Part shown: in pieces, positions 1 to 8,384 of the stretch
Layout: every line of letters begins with the position of its first letter
Position numbering within the stretch: the stretch's first letter is position 1
Assembly: GCA_964036045.1 (NCBI GenBank)
Contig: CAXIWF010000898.1
Coordinates: 32,768-96,767 of the forward strand
Length of the DNA: 64,000 bases
Reading direction: 5' to 3'
Origin: Eutreptiella sp. 'Long Island Sound 2002'
Taxonomy: Eukaryota > Euglenozoa > Euglenophyceae > Eutreptiales > Eutreptiaceae
Notes under the pieces: model-generated
Databases searched by the model: none
Told to the model about the DNA's origin: nothing
The model's input: only the letters and a program-made list of their open reading frames with translations
Position numbers and translations under genes: made by a program

Positions 1-38
1 AAAATTCCCGGAAAATTCTCGGAAAATTCTCGGAAAAT
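1..38. repeat. Left flank of the 11-bp satellite array
   Basis: Three and a half units of the same 11-bp repeat (consensus ctcggaaaatt, here with one cccgg variant) that fills 42123-64000. It shows that the whole block from 39 to 42122 was inserted into a pre-existing satellite array. The last five bases, aaaat at 34-38, form the target-site duplication with 42123-42127. In an A-rich repeat, five matching bases are weak evidence on their own, but the LTR boundaries fall exactly at this point. Confidence 0.93.
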
Positions 39-306
39 AGTAAGAAAAAGTGCTTTTCCATTGCTTTGAGGCATACTCTAGTTGTATTAGAGATGCACTG
101 AGCATCCATGCATTTTTATCTTAGTATTGGTCCAGCCAAAAGTGGTGAGAACACATTTTGACCTATGGAACCAAACACCCAATCAGGATATGGAGTGGAC
201 CCCTTAATCCCCTTTCAATCAGAAGTAAAACATCTTTTCCTGAGTTGACTGAGCACTGACATACCTAAGGTAGAGCCTATGAATTTATCTATGTTTTTCC
301 ATGAAT

Positions 307-388
307 ACTTATCTGCCCTAGTGGTATGCACCATAGGGGGTTAGGCACCTCTTTTTGAGAGGTCCTGGGTTCAATTCCTGGTCAGCCT
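307..388 (+). promoter_or_regulatory. tRNA-like RNA polymerase III A and B boxes inside the LTR
   Basis: Positions 314-324 (tgccctagtgg) match the tRNA A-box consensus with one mismatch, and 368-378 (ggttcaattcc) is a perfect B box, 54 bp downstream as in a real tRNA. Between them, acctct and agaggt form an anticodon-arm-like hairpin. A T-arm can be drawn at 365-381 with two G-U pairs. The acceptor ends do not pair, so this is not a working tRNA gene. It resembles the tRNA-derived head of a SINE captured by the LTR. The same boxes occur at 10766-10830, 40593-40657 and 41581-41645. Confidence 0.55.
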
Positions 389-426
389 AACTAAGTAGGA
401 AGATCCCAACTAAGTAGGAAGATCCC
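389..426 (+). repeat. 2 x 19-bp perfect tandem repeat in LTR
   Basis: The unit aactaagtaggaagatccc occurs twice head to tail (389-407 and 408-426), directly after the tRNA-like segment. It is preserved in all four LTR copies, so it predates the divergence of A1 and A2. Confidence 0.95.
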
Positions 427-854
427 ATGTGACATGGCAGTGACCTCATCGCCACATACCATGCCACCTCAGCACATATGGGACCCAAAACAAAGAGTGC
501 ACATCTCCTAAGATGGCACTATGGAGAGAGAGTGATCCTGAGGCAGTTTTCTAACTCTTTTCCCAAAACATTTCAGCTATCTCTGTGAATATGCATTCAT
601 TTGTATCCTGAGTTGCAGTTTCTGTGAATACCTAATCATCTTTCACTGTTTACACTGCAGCCATTCATGCTTTGATCCTGAATTACCTTCTCTTTGCATA
701 CTGTTGGCTTGGGCTATCCTGGATTGAGTTGGCTTTACTGTATTTCATCAAACAAAAGCTTTTCATCATCCAAAACCAGCAGCAGGACACCCTACAGCAA
801 CAACAAGCAGCAGGAGAAGCAAAAACACAGTGCTGAAAACACTATAAACTTTTC

Positions 855-868
855 TGGTAGCAAGAGGC
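855..868 (+). other. Primer binding site of A1
   Basis: The bases tggtagcaagaggc abut the end of the 5' LTR, where minus-strand priming occurs. They resemble tggtatcagagc, the site complementary to the 3' end of initiator tRNA-Met used by many plant LTR elements. A1 has one extra a compared with A2 (tggtagcagaggc at 11307-11319), which may weaken priming. The site shares its first T with the last base of the LTR as I have drawn it. Confidence 0.65.
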
Positions 869-953
869 AGCCTGTCTCTGTGCACCGGCAGCGACCCCGC
901 GCCGTACAACCAGTGCTCCGAGCAGGCAAACAAAAGCAGAAGGGTGGATTAAG

Positions 954-3455
954 ATGGATCCAGGAAGAGTGGACGCCGAGGTGAACACAGCGCCAGCGCC
1001 AGAGACACCGGCAAGGCCGGCGCCTGACGCTGTACCTTCGGTGGAGCCCTTACATGGGCCAATGGATACGGCGGAGGACTCCTTGGATGGCCTCCAGACG
1101 GCCTTTGGGGCCCTGTCGGTGAAGGAAATGGTCTCTCAGCCTCAGCCTGTGAAGAGGAAGAGAGGAAACGAGAGCGAGAAGGATGCTGGAGAAGGAGCAG
1201 ACGAAGGAGAGGAGCAAGGGCAAGACCCGACGGATGTCCCTACCTTCGAAGGCGCACCAAGCGCTTCTGGCCTCCAAGCATCACCCTCTCCCATAACCAC
1301 CACACACCCAGCCGCCGCTACATCCACTTCCACAACCAACCAGCCTATGGCAGAGGGCACAGGCTTTACTGGCATGCCTCACTACCCCGCCTATGGCATG
1401 GGCCCACCTACCACTGCGCTCCTTGAGGCAACTACTTCCAGTGAGCCGGTGGCTTCCAGCTCTGCGCCGCGTTGGTATGCGGCTGACCATCCCCATCCAC
1501 TCCACTCCACTGGAACCTACATGGAAGTTCCTGGGTATGCTCCTGGGTGTGCACCTGGGTATGCACCCCTGAGTGCGTTGAGGAGAGGACCAGAGTCTCT
1601 GGGAGGCAGGAGTAGAGGATCGGGAAGATCCTCCAACAGGTCCCTGACGCGGTCGGAGATCAACGAGGTGCTCCAAGGAGCCACTTCGAAAATCGTGAGC
1701 GACCTCACGCAAGAGATCAGGGAGAAACTGCAGCCCCTGATGATCCCGTCCCATGCGTCACCTACGACAGTGGGGATGTCACCCCACCGAGTACAGGCTA
1801 ACCACCTGGCGGCAGGGTTGACGAATACCCTGGGGAGCCTGAGGAGCCGACCGATGCCGGCTCCTGCAGCAGTACCAAGAAGCCCATTCGTCCCGAGGAC
1901 AGCCCAGCCGCCCTACAGTCACGTGACGAACTCGACGAGGGCCGAGCTGGACCAGCTGGGGCTGACAGCCCTAAGGGCTATGGTGGACGTGGAGCCTTAT
2001 GGCTCCAGTGATCTAGGCGGAGACCCCTCCGATGATGGGCCGCCTTCGATGACTTCTTCTTCGCCATCGGATGACGAAGACCCTGAGGACCCCGAGGACT
2101 CCAAGGGTAAGAAGAAGAAGAAGAAGAAGAAGAAGACCCGACGCCCTGAAGGACGCCGAGCTCAGGAGGCGAAGGCTATTGCCACCTCCAAGATAGTGGT
2201 GAACCTGCCTGAATTCACAGGCAAGGACCTCAGCGAGTTCGCTGAGAACTTTGGCCGGTTCCTACGACTGACCGGCCAAACCCACGCGAGTGGGCGAGTG
2301 AAGTGCGACCTGCTCCTGCAGTGCTGCAAGACGAAGTACCTGGAGAAGCAGGTCAGGCAGATCGTCACCAACTCCGCCACCTTTGCCGACGTGTTGGTTG
2401 CCCTGGAGAGGCAGTACCCAACCTACGAGACCGACCTCTCCATCAGGGCCGAGATCCAGAACCTGCCCGTCCTGCCCAACAACCCCAAACCCGGCAGGGT
2501 CTCCGAGCTGTTGGCGGACCTGGACCACTGGGCTGGACGACTGACGCCCGGTTCCTACAGCAGCGACGACCTGCTGTTTTGGTTGTGCTCCAAGCTCCCC
2601 CGTGAGCTATGGGACGAGTGCCGTCTGACGGCTGAGCGCAAGGCTAGATCCCTCCGCTACGAGGATCTATGCGTGCTGCTCCTGGAGATGGCGCTGGAGA
2701 AGGAGAGCGACCAACACCTGAACCACTACCGTCCTGGTGGTGGAGGTTCTGGAGGCAAAGGGTACCAAGGGTCCCGACCTGGGCAGGGGACTACCCCCAA
2801 ACACGCCCACGCCCGCCTAATGGAGAACGTGAAGGAGCTATTCTGGTGTGATGCCAGAGATGAACAGGGCCACCTGCAGCATGCCTCCGACTGCGAGCAG
2901 CGAGACTGCTTTGTTGTCCAGGGGAAGCAGCAGGAAAAGATCACCGGCGCCAAGGTGAAGATGCCGGATCATTACCGCTGCACCATCACGTGTGCATTCT
3001 GCGGTAAGCGGAAGCACTATGAGGACGAGTGCTACCATAAGCAACGCCTATCGGCGAAGCTTAAGGGGGAAGATCCTGGCAAAAGCTCAGGCAAAGGTGG
3101 AGGCAAGGCCAAAGGCAACGACTCCGGCAAGGGCAAGTCGAAAGGACGTGGTCAAGGTGGTCAAGACAAGGGTCAAGGCGAACGAGGAGGAGGCGCTAAT
3201 CGCCAGAACGACAACAAGAACAAGGACAAGAACGGAGGTAACCCCAACCCTAATCCAGGGGGGAACTCCGAGCCCTCTGGAGGGCAGTTTGGACCTACCA
3301 CACGCTCACAGACGCAGGCCCAGCAAGAACAAGGAGCCAAGCGTGAGCATGAAGGTGGTGACGACGGCAACGCCAAGAATAGAAGCCGTTTCATGAGGAT
3401 GGCCCGCAAATTGCGGAACAAGGGGTTCGAGGTGACCTGTCCCGCGGAGTTCTGA
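954..3455 (+). CDS. gag: Gag protein of element A1
   Basis: This 833-residue Gag-type structural protein would assemble retrotransposon particles and package RNA. Residues 1 to about 380 are low-complexity and rich in Pro, Ser, Thr and Ala. A run of nine lysines at 386-394 is nuclear-localisation-like. Residues about 410-600 form an alpha-helical, Trp-, Leu- and Arg-rich region in the place of the Retrotrans_gag capsid domain. A Cys/His-rich stretch starts at C632, and a canonical CCHC zinc knuckle (C-x2-C-x4-H-x4-C) lies at C680-C693, followed by a basic Lys/Gly/Asn-rich tail. The ATG at 954 begins the MDPGRV sequence and follows the primer site by under 100 bp. The frame ends in TGA at 3453-3455 and stays open into pol. 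The A2 copy is almost identical but interrupted. Confidence 0.9.
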   Translation: MDPGRVDAEVNTAPAPETPARPAPDAVPSVEPLHGPMDTAEDSLDGLQTAFGALSVKEMVSQPQPVKRKRGNESEKDAGEGADEGEEQGQDPTDVPTFEGAPSASGLQASPSPITTTHPAAATSTSTTNQPMAEGTGFTGMPHYPAYGMGPPTTALLEATTSSEPVASSSAPRWYAADHPHPLHSTGTYMEVPGYAPGCAPGYAPLSALRRGPESLGGRSRGSGRSSNRSLTRSEINEVLQGATSKIVSDLTQEIREKLQPLMIPSHASPTTVGMSPHRVQANHLAAGLTNTLGSLRSRPMPAPAAVPRSPFVPRTAQPPYSHVTNSTRAELDQLGLTALRAMVDVEPYGSSDLGGDPSDDGPPSMTSSSPSDDEDPEDPEDSKGKKKKKKKKKTRRPEGRRAQEAKAIATSKIVVNLPEFTGKDLSEFAENFGRFLRLTGQTHASGRVKCDLLLQCCKTKYLEKQVRQIVTNSATFADVLVALERQYPTYETDLSIRAEIQNLPVLPNNPKPGRVSELLADLDHWAGRLTPGSYSSDDLLFWLCSKLPRELWDECRLTAERKARSLRYEDLCVLLLEMALEKESDQHLNHYRPGGGGSGGKGYQGSRPGQGTTPKHAHARLMENVKELFWCDARDEQGHLQHASDCEQRDCFVVQGKQQEKITGAKVKMPDHYRCTITCAFCGKRKHYEDECYHKQRLSAKLKGEDPGKSSGKGGGKAKGNDSGKGKSKGRGQGGQDKGQGERGGGANRQNDNKNKDKNGGNPNPNPGGNSEPSGGQFGPTTRSQTQAQQEQGAKREHEGGDDGNAKNRSRFMRMARKLRNKGFEVTCPAEF

Positions 3456-3496
3456 CGGGGACGCTCTGGTGGCACCCAAGACCTGGTGTTTTGGGT
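3453..3496 (+). promoter_or_regulatory. Gag-Pol stop-codon readthrough signal (TGA CGG plus hairpin)
   Basis: Gag ends at TGA (3453-3455), and the same frame continues with no further stop into pol, whose protease begins about 20 codons later. The first pol codon that could act as a start is GTG (3486), with no ATG nearby. The stop is followed by CGG. A 9-bp stem (3474-3482 with 3488-3496, one G-U pair, 5-nt loop) lies 18 nt downstream. A UGA followed by CGG plus a downstream stem is the known type II readthrough context of some plant RNA viruses. That this site works in the same way is my inference. The A2 copy (31093-31136) is unchanged. Confidence 0.7.
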
Positions 3497-6400
3497 ACGT
3501 ATCCGACTAGGGGGACGTGAATACCTGGGGGTACTGGATACTGGAGCCACAATATCAATAGTGGCCAAGAAAATTTTACCTTGTCAGGGCCTGAAGAACA
3601 CCATGACCACCGCCGCTATACGGATGGGGGATGGACATGTGGTGCACAGCTGCGGGGACTGCGAAGTGGAGGTACCTATGGGCTCCAGGACTATCGCCCA
3701 TCGGTTCTATGTGATGGACACTGATGCCTTCGACTTTGTACTGGGTACTGACTTCTTCGTGCAGCACTCCCAGATACAATCCCTGACGCTGCAAGCGCCC
3801 TACCTCCTGTACGTGGACCACGGCAGTGGCAGAGAGTCTGTGCCACTGGAGCAGTCGGAACATACCTCGAGTTACCTGAGACTATCGAAGGAGGAGCCCT
3901 CGAACATGATGGCGGCCTCCAAAACTGAGGACTATCAACTATTGGGGGAAGTCCTAGACCAAGGTCTGAAGGAGTTGGGTTACTCTCGAGAAGACCTAAG
4001 TGTGGAACTGTTCGCCAGCGACAAGCAGCATGTACTGGACCTATACTGCAGTAAGGGGAAGAACTGCAGCTACAAATTTTACTGGCCCTCTTTCGGGATG
4101 GCCTACGGGAACCCCAGATTCAGTGAACTGGGGAAGGTGCTGACCAAGGTGGCCTTGGAACGTTCCCGTATGGTCCTGTGTTCCCCCGATTGGGGAGCCC
4201 ATGGGGGCAACGAGTACTGGCGAACCCTCCTTGACAAGCTGACTATCAGCTCTGTGCGGTTACCTGATGAGGCCATCTACGTGCCTCTGGGACGCAAGAC
4301 GCCCATTGGGAAGCCCGGATGGGGGAGTATGCTCAGCGTGGTGGACGGAAGTCTTACCACCATCCCCTGGGAAGACCTGGACCCTACTCTGGTCCAGGCT
4401 ATACAACGAGAAAGCGATGGACTCGCCTTGGGTGACTTGAAGGATCGTCTACGACCTCAAGATGCTGTTGAAACTACACCCGGAGGAGATGAGTACGTCG
4501 TGACTGACACCAACGCCCCCAACTCTCCCTGTCATGTACCTGTTCCTGATGGAGTCTCTGAGTGTCGACTATCTGAGCTACCTAGCTCTATCCACTCAGA
4601 CGACGAAACTGAGCACGACGCCTTCTTCGTGCAGACTGCGGTGGAAGAAGTGGAGAACGCCGAGTACGTCGCCCCACTAAAACCCCTACTCTCCATGAGG
4701 GTGGAAGACCCCGTGGATGAAGAGCTGGACCCTCGATCCAGGCTCAGGGAGTATGTGGATTCCAAGAGGAAGTTGGTGGCGAAAAAGCTATGTTACGCGA
4801 AGCCTACCCGCAGCTCGTGGCCACTGAAGCAAGGACGTATGGGAGACCTATCCCAACTGAAGGAGGCCCTCGAACAGAAGATCACCACCTGGCAAAGGGA
4901 GGTAGATCTCAAGCTCATGAAGAGCGTATGGGGTGCACATGTGAGGACCCCAGATGAGGACGACCTCTCGGAGGAATGTGTATGTGAACCCCCTAAAGCG
5001 TGCCTATGTTGCCATCGTCCACCGGAGATGGTTGAGCAAGACCTTCTGTATGCCTACCAAGGGCTGAAGGATGCTACCGCGGGCGAAGAGTCGGTGGAGG
5101 ACCACCTCCCGACGTCTATTCTAGGGGCCAGCAACTTACACTCCGAGGAGGACATGGAGGACAAGATCAAGGTACTGGACCCGCGGGTGCAAAAGCTGAT
5201 AAGGACCTATCTGGAGGTGTTCGGAGAACTACCCCCTCCAGCCTCATGCGACAAGCTGGTACAGATGGACCTCAAGCTGAAACCCGAGTACGTGGGTCAC
5301 AAGATCCGGAGGAGACCCTATCCAGCTCCTAAAGAGCAGGCCGACGAGATTGAGCGACAGATACAAGAATGTATCGACGCTGGCCTAGTCCTGGAGTACA
5401 AGGATGGGGACTACCCCCTACACTGCAGCCCCTGTTTCCTGGTGGCTAAACCTGGGTCTACAGCCAAACGGCTGGTAGTGGACTATGGAGAGCTGAATAA
5501 GAAGACGCTGAACCACTCAGGGTCCATTCCCAATATGGAGTCTACCCTGGAGAAGATAGCCTCCTGTCGCTACAAGACCAAGATGGACAAGCGAAGTGGA
5601 TTCTGGCAAGTGGACCTGACGCCCAACGCGCAGGAACTACTGGCCTTCATCACCCCTCAGGGGAGGGTATTCAAGTGGAAGGTCATGCCATTCGGCGTGG
5701 CTAACGCCCCCGCTCTGTTCCAAGAGCTGATGAACAAGATCTTGTCCATCCTACGACGGAGACCTAAGGTGCAGGAGCTCATATCCCGTGGGGCCCAGAT
5801 GGAGGCTCACATCGACGATGTATGCCTCGGGACCAATACCCAGGAGGATCACCTAATCCTCTTGGGTGAGTTCTTTGCGGTCTGCCAGGAGAAACACACA
5901 CGACTCAAGCTGGAGAAGTGTGAGTTCATGCAGGAGACCATGCAGTACCTGGGGTTTGACGTTGGCTATGGGTGGTGGACCCCAGCGGCCTCTAAGGCCA
6001 AACCCCTGATGGATGCCAAGGTACGACACGAAGACCCCAAGAAAGGACTTCATGATGTACGCAGTTTCATTGGGGCGTGCAACTTCTATCGCCGCCACAT
6101 CAAAAACTTCACCTACACCAGCGCGGTACTGACTGACTTGATCAAGAAGAGTACTACCTGGCGCTGGGGCCCACAAGAGCAACAAGCGTTTGACGAGCTC
6201 AAAGACAAGGTAGCCAACGCTAAGTGCTTGGGCGTGCCTAGGGCACAAGGGGAGATTATCCTGGTGACCGACGCCAGCAATGTGGGCGGTGGTGGAACGT
6301 TGTTCCAGTGGCAAGCACTAGAGAAGGAGGAGTTCGACTCGGCCATTTCCCACTGGGGGACGGAAGGTCTCAACCGAGATGGAACCCTCAAGCACAGCTA

Positions 6401-8384
6401 CCCTGACGACAAGTGGGTCCTAGTACCTCTGGGCCACTGGAACTGGAAGTGGAACCAGGCCAGGGGGAACTACTCCACCTATGAGCAGGAACTGCTCGCG
6501 GGTATGCTGGTGCTATCCTCACAAGCACGACTGTTGGGGAGTAACCTTGTGGTCTGGCTATGCGACCAAGAACCGGTCCGCAGTTTCCAGAAGGGCCCCC
6601 CACCTGAGAAGGCCAAGCTACGTCGCTGGTGGACCTACCTCAGTCAACTACGGCTGACGGTACACCATATCCAGGGAGTGAAGAACGAGTGTGCCGACTA
6701 CATCAGCCGCAACAACTTCGACGCCCTGATTGGTGCCCGGTCTGAAGCGCTGGCTAAGGAAGCGTTCAGCCGTATGGACGTACACCTGGACCTGAACATG
6801 ACCATGATACGCCCGCTGGATGGACTCCAACAATCGGAGTACCTACAGGAGTTTGGGGATATCTACCGGCGCCTGGAGAAACGCCTTGAACCCCTCCTGG
6901 TCAACCAAGACCAGTGGAAGCGGGACAAGAGCTACCTCTGGCACGAGGACCGCATCGTGGTGCCTAGTGACCGAGTCCCAGCGCTGCTGAAGTGGACCCA
7001 TGAGTCCAATGGTCATGTGGGTGCTGACCGTACCCTGAGGCTGTTCAAGCAGTGGTTCCACACTACGTGGACTGACGACCAGCTGCGGAAGACGCTCCTG
7101 CCTATCGTGGACAAGTGCCCGTGCAGGTCCTGTAAACCAGGGGATATCAGGGACAGAGGTCTCTACACGACCCTGCCCATCCCTCACTGTGCTAACAGTG
7201 TTCTATACGTGGACTACACGGAAATGCCGAAGTTCGGGGGCTATGACTTCGCCCTCGTGGTAACCTGTGGGTTGACCAGGTTTACCAGGGTGTTCCCATG
7301 TACCAAGCACATTACCGGAGAGGAGACTATCAAGATACTCCTGGAGGAGTGGTTTTGTGTCTATGGGGCGCCCAAGGAGATCAACTCCGATGAGGACGTA
7401 CGAGTACGCTCAGATACTGGCTGGTACAAGAGGGTCCTGAGGTCCCTCAATGTCCAGGTGTCTACGGGGATTCCCTACTCTCACACGAGCAACCCCCTAT
7501 GTGAGCGACAGATTCGTGTCCTGAAGGAGAACGTCAGGATATGGTGCAAAACTGAACGCACCAGAGACTGGGTGAGACTACTCCCCGTCATATCCTTGAT
7601 GATGAACTCCCAAGAGAGTTCAGCTACTGGCTACTCGCCACATGAGCTATTCATGGGGCGCCCGGCGTGGTTCCTACATGCCCCCTATCCAGAGGACACC
7701 CATTCTTCTGTGGGTGAATGGGTCCAAGAGCAACAAGCGAAGGTGGACAAGGCCAAGGCTATGCTCCAGAGAGTGAGGGAGCGTCAGTGGAACAAGAAGA
7801 ACAAACACCGTGTACCGGCCACCTACCAAGAAGGGGACTGGGTGCTGGTGCACCACAGTCGACTACCCGCCTGGCCACGCTCTACCAGCGATGACCCATA
7901 CTTCGGGCCGTACAAGATCCTATCTGTGGATGGACACCGTATCACCGTGCGGTGTTCTCCCCGTCTAGGGGGGACCCTGGTGTGCGCCGCTCAACACCTG
8001 AAGCGCTACCATGATCCTGAAGACCTCTGTGGGGAGGAGTGGGAGCTGAACGACGAGGAAATCGCCGCTCTGGACCTACAAGGGGCTGCCAGCCCTATGG
8101 AAGTTGAAGGTGAACTCCCCGACATGAACGCCGAGGAGATGGCTAAGGAGGGCTTCTACCTGGTGAAGTCTGTCCTACGCCACCGCTATCGCCAGGGTTG
8201 GCGCTTCCTCACCCTCTGGGAAGAGTTTGGAGTCGAAGAGGCCACCTGGGAGCCCTTCTCTGCATTTGTTCTACCTGAGGGACGCCTAAACTCAGTTCTG
8301 GTTGACTACTTGTCCCAGAACAACCTTGGTGAGTTGTTGAGGCTCGCTGAGATGCTTGCCTCCAAGAATAAAGCTAGGGACTGA
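3486..8384 (+). CDS. pol: Pol polyprotein of A1: protease, Dam-like, RT, RNase H, integrase, chromodomain
   Basis: The 1632-residue polyprotein copies and integrates the element. The aspartic protease has DTG at 18-20. A Dam-methyltransferase-like domain occupies about 155-285, with NPRF at 209-212 in place of NPPY/F. An acidic linker follows. Reverse transcriptase covers about 600-810, with catalytic D701 and the D777-D778 pair in an HIDD context rather than the usual Y/F-V-D-D. RNase H has D929, E1000 and D1027. Integrase has zinc ligands H1172, H1177, C1213 and C1216, and catalytic D1243, D1302 and E1340 (D-x37-E, slightly longer than the usual x35). A chromodomain lies at about 1557-1600. 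The frame is continuous with gag from 3456 and has no start ATG, so expression probably needs readthrough of the gag TGA. There are no internal stops. Confidence 0.93.
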   Translation: MFWVRIRLGGREYLGVLDTGATISIVAKKILPCQGLKNTMTTAAIRMGDGHVVHSCGDCEVEVPMGSRTIAHRFYVMDTDAFDFVLGTDFFVQHSQIQSLTLQAPYLLYVDHGSGRESVPLEQSEHTSSYLRLSKEEPSNMMAASKTEDYQLLGEVLDQGLKELGYSREDLSVELFASDKQHVLDLYCSKGKNCSYKFYWPSFGMAYGNPRFSELGKVLTKVALERSRMVLCSPDWGAHGGNEYWRTLLDKLTISSVRLPDEAIYVPLGRKTPIGKPGWGSMLSVVDGSLTTIPWEDLDPTLVQAIQRESDGLALGDLKDRLRPQDAVETTPGGDEYVVTDTNAPNSPCHVPVPDGVSECRLSELPSSIHSDDETEHDAFFVQTAVEEVENAEYVAPLKPLLSMRVEDPVDEELDPRSRLREYVDSKRKLVAKKLCYAKPTRSSWPLKQGRMGDLSQLKEALEQKITTWQREVDLKLMKSVWGAHVRTPDEDDLSEECVCEPPKACLCCHRPPEMVEQDLLYAYQGLKDATAGEESVEDHLPTSILGASNLHSEEDMEDKIKVLDPRVQKLIRTYLEVFGELPPPASCDKLVQMDLKLKPEYVGHKIRRRPYPAPKEQADEIERQIQECIDAGLVLEYKDGDYPLHCSPCFLVAKPGSTAKRLVVDYGELNKKTLNHSGSIPNMESTLEKIASCRYKTKMDKRSGFWQVDLTPNAQELLAFITPQGRVFKWKVMPFGVANAPALFQELMNKILSILRRRPKVQELISRGAQMEAHIDDVCLGTNTQEDHLILLGEFFAVCQEKHTRLKLEKCEFMQETMQYLGFDVGYGWWTPAASKAKPLMDAKVRHEDPKKGLHDVRSFIGACNFYRRHIKNFTYTSAVLTDLIKKSTTWRWGPQEQQAFDELKDKVANAKCLGVPRAQGEIILVTDASNVGGGGTLFQWQALEKEEFDSAISHWGTEGLNRDGTLKHSYPDDKWVLVPLGHWNWKWNQARGNYSTYEQELLAGMLVLSSQARLLGSNLVVWLCDQEPVRSFQKGPPPEKAKLRRWWTYLSQLRLTVHHIQGVKNECADYISRNNFDALIGARSEALAKEAFSRMDVHLDLNMTMIRPLDGLQQSEYLQEFGDIYRRLEKRLEPLLVNQDQWKRDKSYLWHEDRIVVPSDRVPALLKWTHESNGHVGADRTLRLFKQWFHTTWTDDQLRKTLLPIVDKCPCRSCKPGDIRDRGLYTTLPIPHCANSVLYVDYTEMPKFGGYDFALVVTCGLTRFTRVFPCTKHITGEETIKILLEEWFCVYGAPKEINSDEDVRVRSDTGWYKRVLRSLNVQVSTGIPYSHTSNPLCERQIRVLKENVRIWCKTERTRDWVRLLPVISLMMNSQESSATGYSPHELFMGRPAWFLHAPYPEDTHSSVGEWVQEQQAKVDKAKAMLQRVRERQWNKKNKHRVPATYQEGDWVLVHHSRLPAWPRSTSDDPYFGPYKILSVDGHRITVRCSPRLGGTLVCAAQHLKRYHDPEDLCGEEWELNDEEIAALDLQGAASPMEVEGELPDMNAEEMAKEGFYLVKSVLRHRYRQGWRFLTLWEEFGVEEATWEPFSAFVLPEGRLNSVLVDYLSQNNLGELLRLAEMLASKNKARD

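Larger units (their letters stand above)
39..855 (+). repeat. 5' LTR of A1 (817 bp)
   Basis: One of four 817-bp copies in the window (39-855, 10491-11307, 40318-41134, 41306-42122). It shares diagnostic bases with the copy at 41306-42122 (gaggcata, gtgagaac, catcaaac) and not with the two inner copies (gggacata, gtgataac, caacaaa), which pairs it as the LTR mate of that copy. The ends read AG...CT rather than the canonical TG...CA. The start is fixed by the polypurine tract just upstream of the 3' LTR copies, and the end by the primer binding site. Internal features are tRNA-like pol III boxes at 314-378 and a perfect 2 x 19-bp tandem repeat at 389-426. I see no convincing gene in it. Confidence 0.9.

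Noticed and set aside
307-388. Functional tRNA gene in the LTR
   Set aside because: A and B boxes are good, but the acceptor ends do not pair and the T-arm needs wobble pairs. Kept only as a promoter-like relic.
843-849. TATA box (tataaac) near the end of the A-family LTRs
   Set aside because: It lies within about 10 bp of the primer site, so a start 25-30 bp downstream would fall outside the LTR and could not support replication.
3453-3455. TGA used as a sense codon throughout the genome
   Set aside because: Pol ends at TGA in a normal place in both copies, element B uses TAG at the equivalent gag-pol junction, and no other in-frame TGA occurs inside these genes.
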